A stretch of DNA of 64,000 bases, taken from Rhodopseudomonas palustris (GTDB lineage: Bacteria > Pseudomonadota > Alphaproteobacteria > Rhizobiales > Xanthobacteraceae). A program made the position numbers and the translations under genes. Positions 17,972 to 25,346 of this stretch are shown here, one piece after another; position 1 is the stretch's first letter; every line of letters begins with the position of its first letter. The notes beneath the pieces were generated by a model. The model did not search any database. It had not been told where the DNA came from and worked only from the letters and a program-made list of their open reading frames with translations. Location of the stretch: assembly GCF_003591005.1 (NCBI RefSeq), contig NZ_QYYD01000011.1, positions 124,001 to 188,000 of the forward strand, given 5' to 3'.

Positions 17972-18199
17972 ATGTCCGACATTATCAAGATTTTTTCCGA
18001 ACGCGGCGACCTGGCTCACCTTGCGTTGCTCCTATGGGCGGCGGCGGCGTCGGCGGGGCTGTGGTTCAGCTTGCGCGAGCTCGCGGCGGCGTCGCGGCGG
18101 TTCGATGATTTCGTCCACGCGCTGGAGTTGTTCAACCGCCGTGCGCGGCGGCGCGGGCGCGGCGTGCTGGAGCATGACGACGAAGGAGGGGCACGATGA
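17972..18199 (+). CDS. Small GTA-cluster membrane protein (gp3.5-like)
   Basis: A 75-residue protein with one membrane helix (about residues 17-33, LALLLWAAAASAGLWF) and a basic tail. A small membrane protein between portal and prohead protease is normal in GTA clusters (position of RcGTA gene 3.5). The ATG at 17972 follows GGGAGA. Its stop overlaps the next ATG (ATGA), so the two are co-translated. The function in GTA assembly is not established. Confidence 0.65.
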   Translation: MSDIIKIFSERGDLAHLALLLWAAAASAGLWFSLRELAAASRRFDDFVHALELFNRRARRRGRGVLEHDDEGGAR

Positions 18200-18393
18200 G
18201 TGATCAGGCTCAGCCGATGGACCGGCTGCACCGCGTGATGAGGCAGATCCGCAGCGAGATCAAATCGGCGAAGGATCCCGGCCGGGTGTTTCGCGAATTC
18301 ATCAGCCATCTCGATCTCGTCCAGCGTGCCGCGCCGCGCCGCGTGCGGGCGAAGTCGGCGCCGCGGCGGCCGGCACAGAAGCGGGCGAAGTAG
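18196..18393 (+). CDS. Small basic GTA-cluster protein, 65 aa
   Basis: Coupled to the preceding gene by an ATGA overlap. The product starts MSDQAQPMDRLHRVMRQI and ends in an Arg/Lys/Ala-rich tail, possibly nucleic-acid binding. No family is known to me. Position between portal and protease makes it part of the head gene group. It is followed by a 149-bp palindromic element that separates it from the protease gene. Confidence 0.55.
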   Translation: MSDQAQPMDRLHRVMRQIRSEIKSAKDPGRVFREFISHLDLVQRAAPRRVRAKSAPRRPAQKRAK

Positions 18394-18511
18394 TTCGACC
18401 CATCCCGTGTCCCGCACGAAGCTACAGCGCGCAGCGGTGCATCGTAGCTGCGGGACCCTGGTTCGGGCAGGGAGACTGCATCTCCTGCAGCGACGTCATC
18501 CCGCCGTCTTT

Positions 18512-18660
18512 CACCCTCCCCTGGAGGGGGAGGGTCGGCGCGTAGGCCGCACTGCGGGCTGCGCGACGGGGTGGGGTGGGCCGCGGGCACCGCGGATGAA
18601 CTCTTCGCCACCCCACCCCGCTCGCTGACGCGAGCGACCCTCCCCCTCCAGGGGAGGGTG
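18512..18660. repeat. 149-bp palindromic element with terminal inverted repeats, copy 1
   Basis: Ends are CACCCTCCCCTGGAGGGG and its reverse complement CCCCTCCAGGGGAGGGTG. The interior includes GGATGAACTCTTCGCCACCC and CTCGCTGACGCGAGCGACC. A close copy lies at 33047-33196, also between two structural genes of this cluster. It has no ORF and looks like a non-autonomous, MITE-like element. Confidence 0.75.
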
Positions 18661-18703
18661 TTTGCTCCACCTCATCAGTCACTAGCTCATCCACGAGGCG
18701 CTC

Positions 18704-19411
18704 ATGCTTGCCGCGTTGTCCGATGCTGGCCTTGCGCCGGCGCGATTGGTGCTGACCGGGGACGGCAGCATCGAAGGCTATGCCAGCCTGTTCGGCGCCG
18801 TCGACCAGGCGCGCGACATGGTGATGCCCGGCGCGTTCACGCAGACGCTGAAGCAGCGCGGCTTGCGCAAAATCCCGATGCTGTTTCAGCACGACCCGAG
18901 CGAGCCGGTCGGCGTCTGGCTCGAGCTGATCGAGGACTGGCGCGGCCTGCGCGCGCGCGGCCGGCTGATCCCGGACGTCGCGCGCGGCCGTGAACTGCTG
19001 GCGCTGCTACGCGCCGGCGCGATCGACGGGCTGTCGATCGGCTATCGCACCGTGCGCGGCCAGATCGATCCGAAGACGCGGGTGCGGCGGCTGCATCAGG
19101 TCGACCTCTGGGAGATCTCGATCGTCACCTTCCCGCTGCTGCAGGGCGCCCGCGTCGGCGCGGTGAAGCAGGGCGGCTCGCCGCAGCGCCGCGCGGCGGA
19201 GGCAGCCTGGCGCAGCCTGCAGACGCCGCCGGCGCCACAACCATCAGAGCTAGCCAGCGCCGCGGATGCACCGGCGCTGCCTGCGCGGCGCGGGCGGACG
19301 GCGGTGACGTTGTCCTCCCGCGCCGATCGCAAACAGGCGCTCACGAGCATCGCCGTCCGCGCGCGGCTGAAGCTCGCTCAACGAGCGGGACGGATCAGCA
19401 CGGAGCGCTGA
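18704..19411 (+). CDS. Prohead protease, HK97 family (GTA gp4-like)
   Basis: A 235-residue protein of the herpesvirus-type (U35/S78) maturation proteases: GYASLFGAVDQARDMVMPGA at about 25-44, catalytic His63 in MLFQHDPSEPVG and catalytic Ser111 in IDGLSIGYRTV. It should cleave the scaffold or capsid delta domain during head assembly. The fold ends near residue 150; the remaining about 85 residues are an Ala/Arg/Pro-rich extension of unknown role. The downstream neighbour would normally be capsid, but a toxin cassette intervenes. Confidence 0.9.
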   Translation: MLAALSDAGLAPARLVLTGDGSIEGYASLFGAVDQARDMVMPGAFTQTLKQRGLRKIPMLFQHDPSEPVGVWLELIEDWRGLRARGRLIPDVARGRELLALLRAGAIDGLSIGYRTVRGQIDPKTRVRRLHQVDLWEISIVTFPLLQGARVGAVKQGGSPQRRAAEAAWRSLQTPPAPQPSELASAADAPALPARRGRTAVTLSSRADRKQALTSIAVRARLKLAQRAGRISTER

Positions 19412-19438
19412 TCCGGGCGAGGGGGCGTGTTCGCCGAT

Positions 19439-19505
19439 CGCAGCGCTGCGATGCGCGGCGCCCTCACCCCAGCCCTCTCCCGCAAGCGGGAGAGGGAGCG
19501 CGCTG
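19439..19505. repeat. Cassette-boundary palindromic repeat, copy 1
   Basis: Contains CGCAGCGCTGCGATGCGCGG, then CCCTCACCCCAG and the palindrome CCCTCTCCCGC-AA-GCGGGAGAGGG (19473-19496). It precedes the toxin gene. Copies 2 and 3 are at 20755-20822 and 21062-21130, marking the ends of a duplicated unit. Confidence 0.8.
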
Positions 19506-19552
19506 TGCTCGGCGCCTATCAGCATTTCTGATCAACCAACGAGGGACGACCG

Positions 19553-20227
19553 ATGTGGGGCTCCACCGCGAGCTACGCAGCGCATCAGCGCGCACGCTTT
19601 ATGCAACCAAACGCGGCGCGCTGGATGCGTCCGGACGCCGACCGCTGGATCAGGCCCGATGTCGCGCGCTTTCTCGCGCCGGGTGTCCGACCGCAAGATG
19701 TCTTCCCGGCACTCAGCCGGAAGTACAACCCGAACCAGCCGCGGGTGCCGAAGGGCGATCCAGATGGTGGGCAGTGGACGGTGTCCGGAGTTGCAGGACA
19801 AACGGCCAGCAGCCGAAAATCTCCTCCGACCGATATCTCTGCACAATCACGTCGTAGAGGGCACCACTTCAATCCTTACGGAATATTCGGTAAATGGAAT
19901 CTGCGTCCGGAAACGCGGAAGGTATTCGAAGACGCAGCCACCGGAACGCTTGCGCGGGACTCGGTTCGGTTTGATCCAGAAGGTACTCCCTACAAGCACA
20001 TGTGGGGTGGCTTGAAGAACCTCCACGGCGAATACAATCAAGGAGTCGCGGAACTCGGGTCGCGTTTTCTGTCCGAGAACGAGATCACGCCTGAATCGAT
20101 GACACCGGATCAGGCTCGGGAACTCTTGCGACAGATTGACATCTCGCAGGACCCACGCATCCGCGATTTCAACCGCGCGATGAGGATGCTAAGGTTCATC
20201 GCCAGAATGCGGCTCGGGCGGGAATGA
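19553..20227 (+). CDS. Phage-locus polymorphic toxin, HH-nuclease-like C-terminal domain
   Basis: A 224-residue protein in two parts. The N-terminal part (about 1-76) has three repeats of the form (M/I)RPDaxR(W/F) followed by the linker NPNQPRVPKGDPDGGQWT (59-76), which I associate with phage-linked polymorphic toxins of Rhizobiales. The C-terminal domain starts at HHFNPYGIFGKW (His104, His105) and continues with NEITPESMTPDQAREL and DPRIRDFNR, like HHF/HNH-type toxin nucleases. A ribosome site (GAGGG) precedes the ATG. The immunity gene starts two bases after the stop. DNase or RNase activity is inferred. Confidence 0.6.
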   Translation: MWGSTASYAAHQRARFMQPNAARWMRPDADRWIRPDVARFLAPGVRPQDVFPALSRKYNPNQPRVPKGDPDGGQWTVSGVAGQTASSRKSPPTDISAQSRRRGHHFNPYGIFGKWNLRPETRKVFEDAATGTLARDSVRFDPEGTPYKHMWGGLKNLHGEYNQGVAELGSRFLSENEITPESMTPDQARELLRQIDISQDPRIRDFNRAMRMLRFIARMRLGRE

Positions 20228-20228
20228 G

Positions 20229-20675
20229 ATGAGCGGCGACGCGGCTGGCCACAAGCGGGAATGGCGGCTGTTGCACCATGGCATCGTGCAGGTGATTGAC
20301 AGTTATGGCTGCGAGCTCGCGAAGGGTGGTCGCGCGGTCTGGGTATCTTCGAAACGTAGTCCGGGCTGTTATTCTCAGTTCGTTACCTTGTACGACTTGC
20401 GGTTGTTGCAGCCGGAGATGCTTGCTGCGTTGCGGATGTTGCTCGCCAAGTACCGCGACTGGTCAATCGAGATCCAGGTAGCCGCCCCGGCCGGGGAGTG
20501 CACATGGGATTGGCGCGACATGATCATCGAGATTTCTTACGGCCGCATCATCGATCGGATGCGGCACGATCTGTTGCCGGACCATCTGCGGCAAGTTCGG
20601 TTCGGGACGACGATCGACGAGTACAACGAGGAGATGGCCGCGAAAGTGCGGCGGCTGATGCGCCAGCAGGTCTGA
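20229..20675 (+). CDS. Putative cognate immunity protein
   Basis: A 148-residue soluble protein starting one base after the toxin stop, hence co-translated. It is moderately acidic in its C-terminal half and ends in a helix (GTTIDEYNEEMAAKVRRLM). I recognise no family. The assignment rests on tight coupling to a predicted toxin and on the decayed second cassette (20872-20983), which retains only the toxin start and this gene's 3' end. That shows the two genes were duplicated as a unit. If the toxin is a nuclease, this protein should bind and block it. Confidence 0.55.
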   Translation: MSGDAAGHKREWRLLHHGIVQVIDSYGCELAKGGRAVWVSSKRSPGCYSQFVTLYDLRLLQPEMLAALRMLLAKYRDWSIEIQVAAPAGECTWDWRDMIIEISYGRIIDRMRHDLLPDHLRQVRFGTTIDEYNEEMAAKVRRLMRQQV

Positions 20676-20754
20676 GCGGACCGTCGTCGTTCGCCACCAA
20701 CCCGACGATCTTGGGATGCAGACGTGCGCCGGCGGCCGACGGACTTTCGCAAGT

Positions 20755-20822
20755 CGCAGCGCTGCGATCCGCGGCGGCCCTCACCCCAGCCCTCTCCCGC
20801 AAGCGGGAGAGGGAGCGCGCTG
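20755..20822. repeat. Cassette-boundary palindromic repeat, copy 2
   Basis: Near-identical to copy 1, with the same palindrome at 20790-20813. It follows the intact toxin/immunity pair and precedes the remnant cassette. Confidence 0.8.
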
Positions 20823-20871
20823 CGGAGCGGCGCTTCGTCAGTCGTCCTGATCAACCATCGAGGCAGGACCG

Positions 20872-20983
20872 ATGTGGAACTGCCCCGCGAGCGCCGCGGC
20901 AAGTTCGGTTCGGGACGACGATCGCCGAGTACAATGAGGAGATCGCCGCGAAAGTGCGGCCGCTGATGCGCAAGCAGGTCTGA
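20872..20983 (+). pseudogene. Remnant of a second toxin/immunity cassette (internal deletion)
   Basis: The leader TGATCAACCATCGAGG and ATGTGG at 20872 match the toxin 5' end. After about 25 bases (CCCCGCGAGCGCCGCGGCAAG) the sequence jumps to the last about 90 bases of the immunity gene (GTTCGGGACGACGATCGCCG to CAGGTCTGA). The intergenic sequence after both stop codons (GAGCGGACCGTCGTC) also matches. The join leaves 112 bases and a broken frame. About 1.2 kb of a duplicated cassette was lost between CGGCAAGTTCGG-like sequences. Confidence 0.8.
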
Positions 20984-21061
20984 GCGGACCGTCGTCCGCC
21001 GCCCTCGCGACGATGTTGAAATGAAGACGTGCGCCGGAGGGCGACGGCGCTATTCGCACCT

Positions 21062-21130
21062 CGCCGCGCTGCGATGCGCGGCGCCCTCACCCCGGCCCTC
21101 TCCCGCAAGCGGGAGAGGGGGCACGCCGTG
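21062..21130. repeat. Cassette-boundary palindromic repeat, copy 3
   Basis: Third copy, with the palindrome CCCTCTCCCGC-AA-GCGGGAGAGGG at 21096-21119 and a few substitutions (CGCCGCGCTGCGATGCGCGG). It ends the remnant cassette, about 110 bp before the capsid gene. Confidence 0.78.
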
Positions 21131-21240
21131 AGCGGCGCCAGGCTGATCGACTGCAATCCCTGACTTCGAGTTCGACCGCCGTGGCCTCCCGCCGCGGCGG
21201 TTTCGTTTGTGCAGCTATCAACGCCCATCAGGAGAACCAC

Positions 21241-22497
21241 ATGGACTACGAGATCAAGAGCGCCGCTCCCGAGACCAAGGCCGGCCTCGCTGGCGACGAT
21301 GCGCAGCAGGTGTATGACGCGCTGATGCGCACCTTCGAGGACTACAAGGCCGAGAACGACGCGCGGCTGAAGGCGATCGAGGGCGGCCGCGGCGACGTCG
21401 TCGCCGAGGAGAAGCTGGCGCGGATCGATGCGGCGCTGGACAGCCAGCAGCGCCGGCTCGACGATCTGGCGCTGAAGGCGGCGCGGCCGCAGCTGGCGGC
21501 CGAGCGGTTGCCGGCGGCGGAGCAGCGCGAGCACAAGAGCGCGTTCGAATCTTACGTGCGCAGCGGCGACGCCACCGCGCTGCGCCGGATCGAGACCAAG
21601 GCGCTGTCGGTCGGCTCGGCGCCGGACGGCGGCTATCTGGTGCCGACCGAGCTGGAGCGCAGCATCTCGTCACGGCTGGCGACGATCTCGCCGATCCGGG
21701 CGCTGGCCTCGGTGCGCGAGATCTCCGGCGGCGTCTACAAGAAGCCGTACACCATCGCCGGCCCGGCGACCGGCTGGGTCGGCGAGACCGATCCGCGGCC
21801 GCAGACCGCGTCGCCGTCGTTCGACGCGCTGTCGTTCCCGGCGATGGAGCTGTACGCGATGCCGGCCGCGACCGCGAACCTGCTCGACGATGCGGCGGTC
21901 AACCTCGACGACTGGCTGGCCGGCGAGATCGACCAGGTGTTCGCCGAGCAGGAGGGGCTCGCCTTCGTCTCCGGCGACGGCGCCAATAAGCCGAAGGGTT
22001 TTCTCGCGGTGCCGACGGTGGCCAACGGCGCGTGGAGCTGGGGCCATCTCGGCACCATCGCCACCGGAGTCTCCGCCGGCTTCGCGTCCTCGGCGCCGGC
22101 CGACGTGCTGATCGACCTGATCTACGCGCTGCGCCCCGGCTATCGCCCGAACGCGACCTTCGTGATGAACCGCCGCACCCAGGCGGCGATCCGCAAGTTC
22201 AAGGACTCCTCGGGCGCGTACATCTGGCAGCCGCCCGTCACCGCCGGCGGCCGCGCCAGCCTGGCCGGCTTCCCGCTCGCCGACGCCGAGGACATGCCGG
22301 ACATCGCCGCCAACTCGCTCAGCATCGCATTCGGCGACTTCCGCCGCGGCTATCTGATCGTCGACCGCCAGGGCATCCGCGTCCTGCGCGACCCGTATTC
22401 CGCCAAGCCCTACGTGCTGTTCTACACCACCAAGCGCGTCGGCGGCGGCGTGCAGGACTTTGACGCGATCAAGCTGGTGAAGTTCGGGGTGGGCTAA
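21241..22497 (+). CDS. Major capsid protein, HK97 family (GTA gp5-like)
   Basis: A 418-residue HK97-fold capsid protein. The N-terminal about 110 residues are a charged helical delta/scaffold region (VYDALMRTFEDYKAENDARL to AAEQREHKSAFESYV) removed by the prohead protease in relatives. The mature domain starts near KALSVGSAPDGGYLVPTELE and includes WVGETDPRPQT and the P-domain stretch FVMNRRTQAAIRKF. The ATG follows GGAGAACCAC. It builds the icosahedral shell around packaged DNA. The foreign island begins 120 bp after its stop. Confidence 0.93.
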   Translation: MDYEIKSAAPETKAGLAGDDAQQVYDALMRTFEDYKAENDARLKAIEGGRGDVVAEEKLARIDAALDSQQRRLDDLALKAARPQLAAERLPAAEQREHKSAFESYVRSGDATALRRIETKALSVGSAPDGGYLVPTELERSISSRLATISPIRALASVREISGGVYKKPYTIAGPATGWVGETDPRPQTASPSFDALSFPAMELYAMPAATANLLDDAAVNLDDWLAGEIDQVFAEQEGLAFVSGDGANKPKGFLAVPTVANGAWSWGHLGTIATGVSAGFASSAPADVLIDLIYALRPGYRPNATFVMNRRTQAAIRKFKDSSGAYIWQPPVTAGGRASLAGFPLADAEDMPDIAANSLSIAFGDFRRGYLIVDRQGIRVLRDPYSAKPYVLFYTTKRVGGGVQDFDAIKLVKFGVG

Positions 22498-22524
22498 GGA
22501 AGGCGCCGACAACAGCAAACGCTC

Positions 22525-22553
22525 AGGTGGATTAGCTCAGCGCTAATCCACCT
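22525..22553. repeat. Perfect 12-bp hairpin after capsid gene (REP-like)
   Basis: AGGTGGATTAGC (22525-22536) and GCTAATCCACCT (22542-22553) around TCAGC. It resembles the GGTGGGTTA...TAACCCACC repeats at 30382-30474. No T-run follows, so terminator activity is uncertain. It marks the left edge of the AT-richer island. Confidence 0.65.
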
Positions 22554-22619
22554 ATACTGATAGTCCTCGTCTGCGAGACTTTCGGCAACTTTCCGGCTTG
22601 CGAACACTCAGAGGGGCGG

Positions 22620-23264
22620 TTGACGAATCGCAATTTCCGAGGGAAATTTTTAAAGTCTACCGTCAGATTGTTGGGGGCTTCGATTAAGACTGTTTACATT
22701 ACGGGCGCGCCAGCGTCGGGAAAGACCACCGCTGTCGAAGCGTTGAAGTCTCATCCAAGATTAAAAGAATCATTGGAAGTATGGAGCTATAGCTCCCGCT
22801 TGATGGAATTTCTAAATAGGCATAGTGCCGACGCCATTGACCACGGCCGATTGCGTCAATCATCTGCAAGCTTGGTTCGCCCCGAAGAAATTGAGGCGCT
22901 TGATGCAGAGTTGCTTGTTTACGTCGAAGATAGACGGGGGAAGAACAATATACTGATCGATAGTCATCCTGTTACGAGAGAAGACTACGGCTTCAGGTGT
23001 ACTTCTTTTTCTGCCGCTTACCTTGCCAAGATCGGTTTGGATGAGATCTGGATGCTCTATACAGACGCGAAAACGTCTTTGCTAAGGGTTTTGGAAGATA
23101 AGGTCGTCCGCAAACCGATAAGTGAGGAAGCGGCGGAAATGCACACGTCGATGCAAGCGTCTCTGGCAATCGCTTACGGTGTGGCTGCCGGTTGTCCCGT
23201 CTATTTCTTTGATACAGGTTGCGATCAATCAATGTTGGTGGATCGCCTCGCCCTTCGTTTGTGA
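22620..23264 (+). CDS. P-loop kinase/NTPase (adenylate kinase-like), first gene of left island operon
   Basis: A 214-residue protein whose Walker A GAPASGKT (about residues 29-36) follows a beta strand (KTVYITGAP), as in small kinases of the AAA_17/adenylate kinase type. Further features are a helix-rich middle, the strand NNILIDSHPVTRE that could supply the acidic metal ligand, and DEIWMLYTD. The TTG start at 22620 has GAGGGG four bases upstream; no better start is seen. Codon use and AT content clearly differ from the capsid gene. It is followed after about 25 bp by the methyltransferase-like gene. Phosphoryl acceptor unknown. Confidence 0.65.
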   Translation: MTNRNFRGKFLKSTVRLLGASIKTVYITGAPASGKTTAVEALKSHPRLKESLEVWSYSSRLMEFLNRHSADAIDHGRLRQSSASLVRPEEIEALDAELLVYVEDRRGKNNILIDSHPVTREDYGFRCTSFSAAYLAKIGLDEIWMLYTDAKTSLLRVLEDKVVRKPISEEAAEMHTSMQASLAIAYGVAAGCPVYFFDTGCDQSMLVDRLALRL

Positions 23265-23289
23265 AGCAGCGGAGCTAGTGAATTATAGC

Positions 23290-24129
23290 ATGCGTAGCCA
23301 AGTCGATCTTCGCGAGGCTGTAAATGCGGTCTCGGATGTGGTGCAGAATCGGCCTCGTCCTCTTCGTGAATTTGATCAAATTCACATGAAGATTGGCGAT
23401 ATGGTTATGCAGAGCGAAATCGTTGCTGACTGGGCGGATGGCAAGCGCCTGGCTTTTATAGGAGATGGCGATGCCATAAGCGTCTGCGTGGCTTACATGA
23501 AAGCGCGAGGAGTATTTGACTTCGGGCCGTCAAAGATCACAGTTTTCGATTTCGATGAGCGAACAGTTCAATCAGTCGTTCGGTTCGCCGACCGCGAGCG
23601 GATCGAGTACTTGGATGCGAAGCTTTACAATTGTCTAGACGCCTTTCCTACGGAGGCGCTCAAGTATGATTGCTTTTATACCAATCCTCCTTGGGGCGCT
23701 TCGAACGAGGGCGAGAGTGTCAAAGTATTTGTCGAGAGGGGAATTGAGGCCGTTAGGGGCATAGGCGATGGAATGATTGTCATTGCAGATGATGATGAGT
23801 TGGCTTGGCCAAAGAGGGTGCTTGGCAATGTACAGCGTTTCGCTGCGGAAAGTGGTTTCTTTGTTTCGAGGATGCAGCGAAAGTTACATGGTTATCATTT
23901 GGATGACGCCCCGAATTTGAAGTCTTGCAATTTGTTTGTTACGTCGCTGCCAGACCAAAACATGATAACGTCCCGCAGCAATGCGATAGAGAAGGGTCGT
24001 CTTACAAATTTCTATGGAAGATCTCAGGTGCCGCGCGTTCAGTACGTGCGTGAGATCAAGAAGCCAGATTACGGGATGGCGTCTGAAGAAGAATACCGTC
24101 TTGAATTGTTGAAAGAGAATGGCGAATGA
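23290..24129 (+). CDS. Rossmann-fold transferase, BpsA-like with NPPW motif
   Basis: A 279-residue protein with an N-terminal helical region (1-50), then a methyltransferase/aminopropyltransferase fold: glycine-rich loop RLAFIGDGDAISV (about 54-66), acidic strand end VFDFDERTV (85-93) and the catalytic motif TNPPWG (131-136). The order and the segment TVFDFDERTV resemble the C-terminal domain of branched-chain polyamine synthase (BpsA); NPPW is also the motif IV of N6-adenine methyltransferases. Polyamine transfer and base methylation are both open. Its stop overlaps the next start (ATGA). An in-frame GTG at 23278 is an alternative start. Confidence 0.6.
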   Translation: MRSQVDLREAVNAVSDVVQNRPRPLREFDQIHMKIGDMVMQSEIVADWADGKRLAFIGDGDAISVCVAYMKARGVFDFGPSKITVFDFDERTVQSVVRFADRERIEYLDAKLYNCLDAFPTEALKYDCFYTNPPWGASNEGESVKVFVERGIEAVRGIGDGMIVIADDDELAWPKRVLGNVQRFAAESGFFVSRMQRKLHGYHLDDAPNLKSCNLFVTSLPDQNMITSRSNAIEKGRLTNFYGRSQVPRVQYVREIKKPDYGMASEEEYRLELLKENGE

Positions 24130-24707
24130 ACGAAATTATCCGCCCAGGTGCTGGCATCTTATTCATGAAAATTGGAACGCACGCCAACGAAGGCTTGGAC
24201 GAGATCATTCAACGAAAGTCGCGCGAGATTAAGGACGCTGGCTATGCAATGTGGGGGTATGGTGGAAACACTTGCCATCCAAGTTCTATGGTGCAGCCCT
24301 TTGCGCAAGCGTTTAAGGAGCAGGGGAAGCCTATCCATCTGGTCATGGAGCCGATGAATTCGAAGCACTTCGCCGAACCATTGGCTGCTGCGGAGTATTC
24401 GACCAATAATGTTGATTGGAGCGTGATCCCAAGCGCAATCAATGTGCTCGGGTCGCGATACGCGCTTGTCATTCAAGATCTGAAGAGGGTAGATTTCTTG
24501 CTTCCTCTTGATCAGACCCGGGTGCCCGTCGGACCCAGTAACGGTAAGGTTGGTAGTAAGTACATCAGCGGCCGCGTAGATAAAGCTTGCCTTGAAGTCC
24601 TTGCCGAGCCAGCTCGCCTCAACGACCAGGAGCCTATTCAAAAGAGAATAGGCTTGGTCGCCGAGTTGCGCCCACCTTATGCCGTGTTTTTACGAAACTA
24701 TCGATGA
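24126..24707 (+). CDS. Unknown protein with EIIxRK / WGxGGN motifs, left operon
   Basis: A 193-residue soluble protein, translationally coupled to the upstream gene. I do not recognise the family, but it shares a layout with the protein at 26380-27135: a starting strand, then (G/S)L(D/E)EII(Q/A)RK at about 24-31, then a Trp-Gly-x-Gly motif (WGYGGN, 43-48) 17 residues on, a hydrophobic strand with basic and Met residues (PIHLVMEPMNSK), and LGSRYALVIQDL. Conserved Arg/Lys and Gly-rich loops suggest a nucleotide or nucleic-acid site. Its 3' end overlaps the convergent PIN-like gene by 18 bp. Confidence 0.55.
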   Translation: MNEIIRPGAGILFMKIGTHANEGLDEIIQRKSREIKDAGYAMWGYGGNTCHPSSMVQPFAQAFKEQGKPIHLVMEPMNSKHFAEPLAAAEYSTNNVDWSVIPSAINVLGSRYALVIQDLKRVDFLLPLDQTRVPVGPSNGKVGSKYISGRVDKACLEVLAEPARLNDQEPIQKRIGLVAELRPPYAVFLRNYR

Positions 24708-25346
24708 TAAGTCATTTCCCGGAATAAGTAGCTCCGCAGTCTCCCCTCTAAGTGACTCAGTGTAGCTTCTAAGTGAGCAGAGAATGGTATCAATTTCGAT
24801 TTCAGGTGAATTGCACTGAAAGCAGATCGAGATTGCTCTATCGCATTGTGGTGATGAACAGACGTTATTCCGCAACGGCTGAAGTCCGAATGTTGTGATA
24901 ATTTGTGAGGCAACTTGTTCGAGGCAAACGATACGATGCCGCGCGCTGCTAGGCTCGATTTTTGATAGTGCCCGGATCGCCCTTTTGTCGCCTGTTAATA
25001 AGGCAAGGGCTTCGCGTCGGAATGCCATCGAGACGAGTTGACTCTCGCCCGTATCGAATTCGAGGCCTATCGCCGTCGCCCGTTCTTCAAGGTCGGCGGC
25101 GGCTTCAATTTCTTCTTCCGTAGGTTCGAGCGCTCTCACCGCAGACAAAATACGTTCTAACATTTCGCGCGCTTCGGGGCTGTATTTCGCCTTACGCGAG
25201 AAGATCGATCTGAGTGTGTATCGCGCTACCGCAAGAATTGCCGGCGGAGCTCCTGAGGCGAAGGTCGTGTGCAGAAACTCGCTTGCTGCGAGATAAACGC
25301 ACACTTTCAAAACGATGTCATTGTCTAGGTAAATGCCTTCAGACAT
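24690..25346 (-). CDS. PIN-like protein with C-terminal Cys cluster (putative toxin)
   Basis: A 218-residue protein. The N-terminal about 130 residues fit a PIN nuclease: YLDNDIVLK (Asp8, Asp10), FDTGESQLV (Asp98, Glu101) and LLTGDKRAIRAL (Asp120), the acidic residues that bind metal. The tail has four cysteines in CX4C-X6-CX2C spacing (163, 168, 175, 178), a likely zinc site unusual for PIN toxins. Its start overlaps the ImmA/IrrE gene end by 8 bp. Pairing of PIN-like (DUF4411-type) toxins with COG2856 peptidases is known from toxin-antitoxin surveys. RNase activity is inferred. Confidence 0.65.
   Translation of the reverse strand: MSEGIYLDNDIVLKVCVYLAASEFLHTTFASGAPPAILAVARYTLRSIFSRKAKYSPEAREMLERILSAVRALEPTEEEIEAAADLEERATAIGLEFDTGESQLVSMAFRREALALLTGDKRAIRALSKIEPSSARHRIVCLEQVASQIITTFGLQPLRNNVCSSPQCDRAISICFQCNSPEIEIDTILCSLRSYTESLRGETAELLIPGNDLSSIVS

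Noticed and set aside
19439-21130. CRISPR-like array (three spaced repeats)
   Set aside because: The repeats are about 1.3 kb and 0.3 kb apart, with genes between them; no short unique spacers and no cas genes.
22525-22553. Capsid-operon terminator
   Set aside because: The hairpin is strong but followed by ATACTGATAG, not a T-run; it matches REP-like elements, so it is listed as a repeat.
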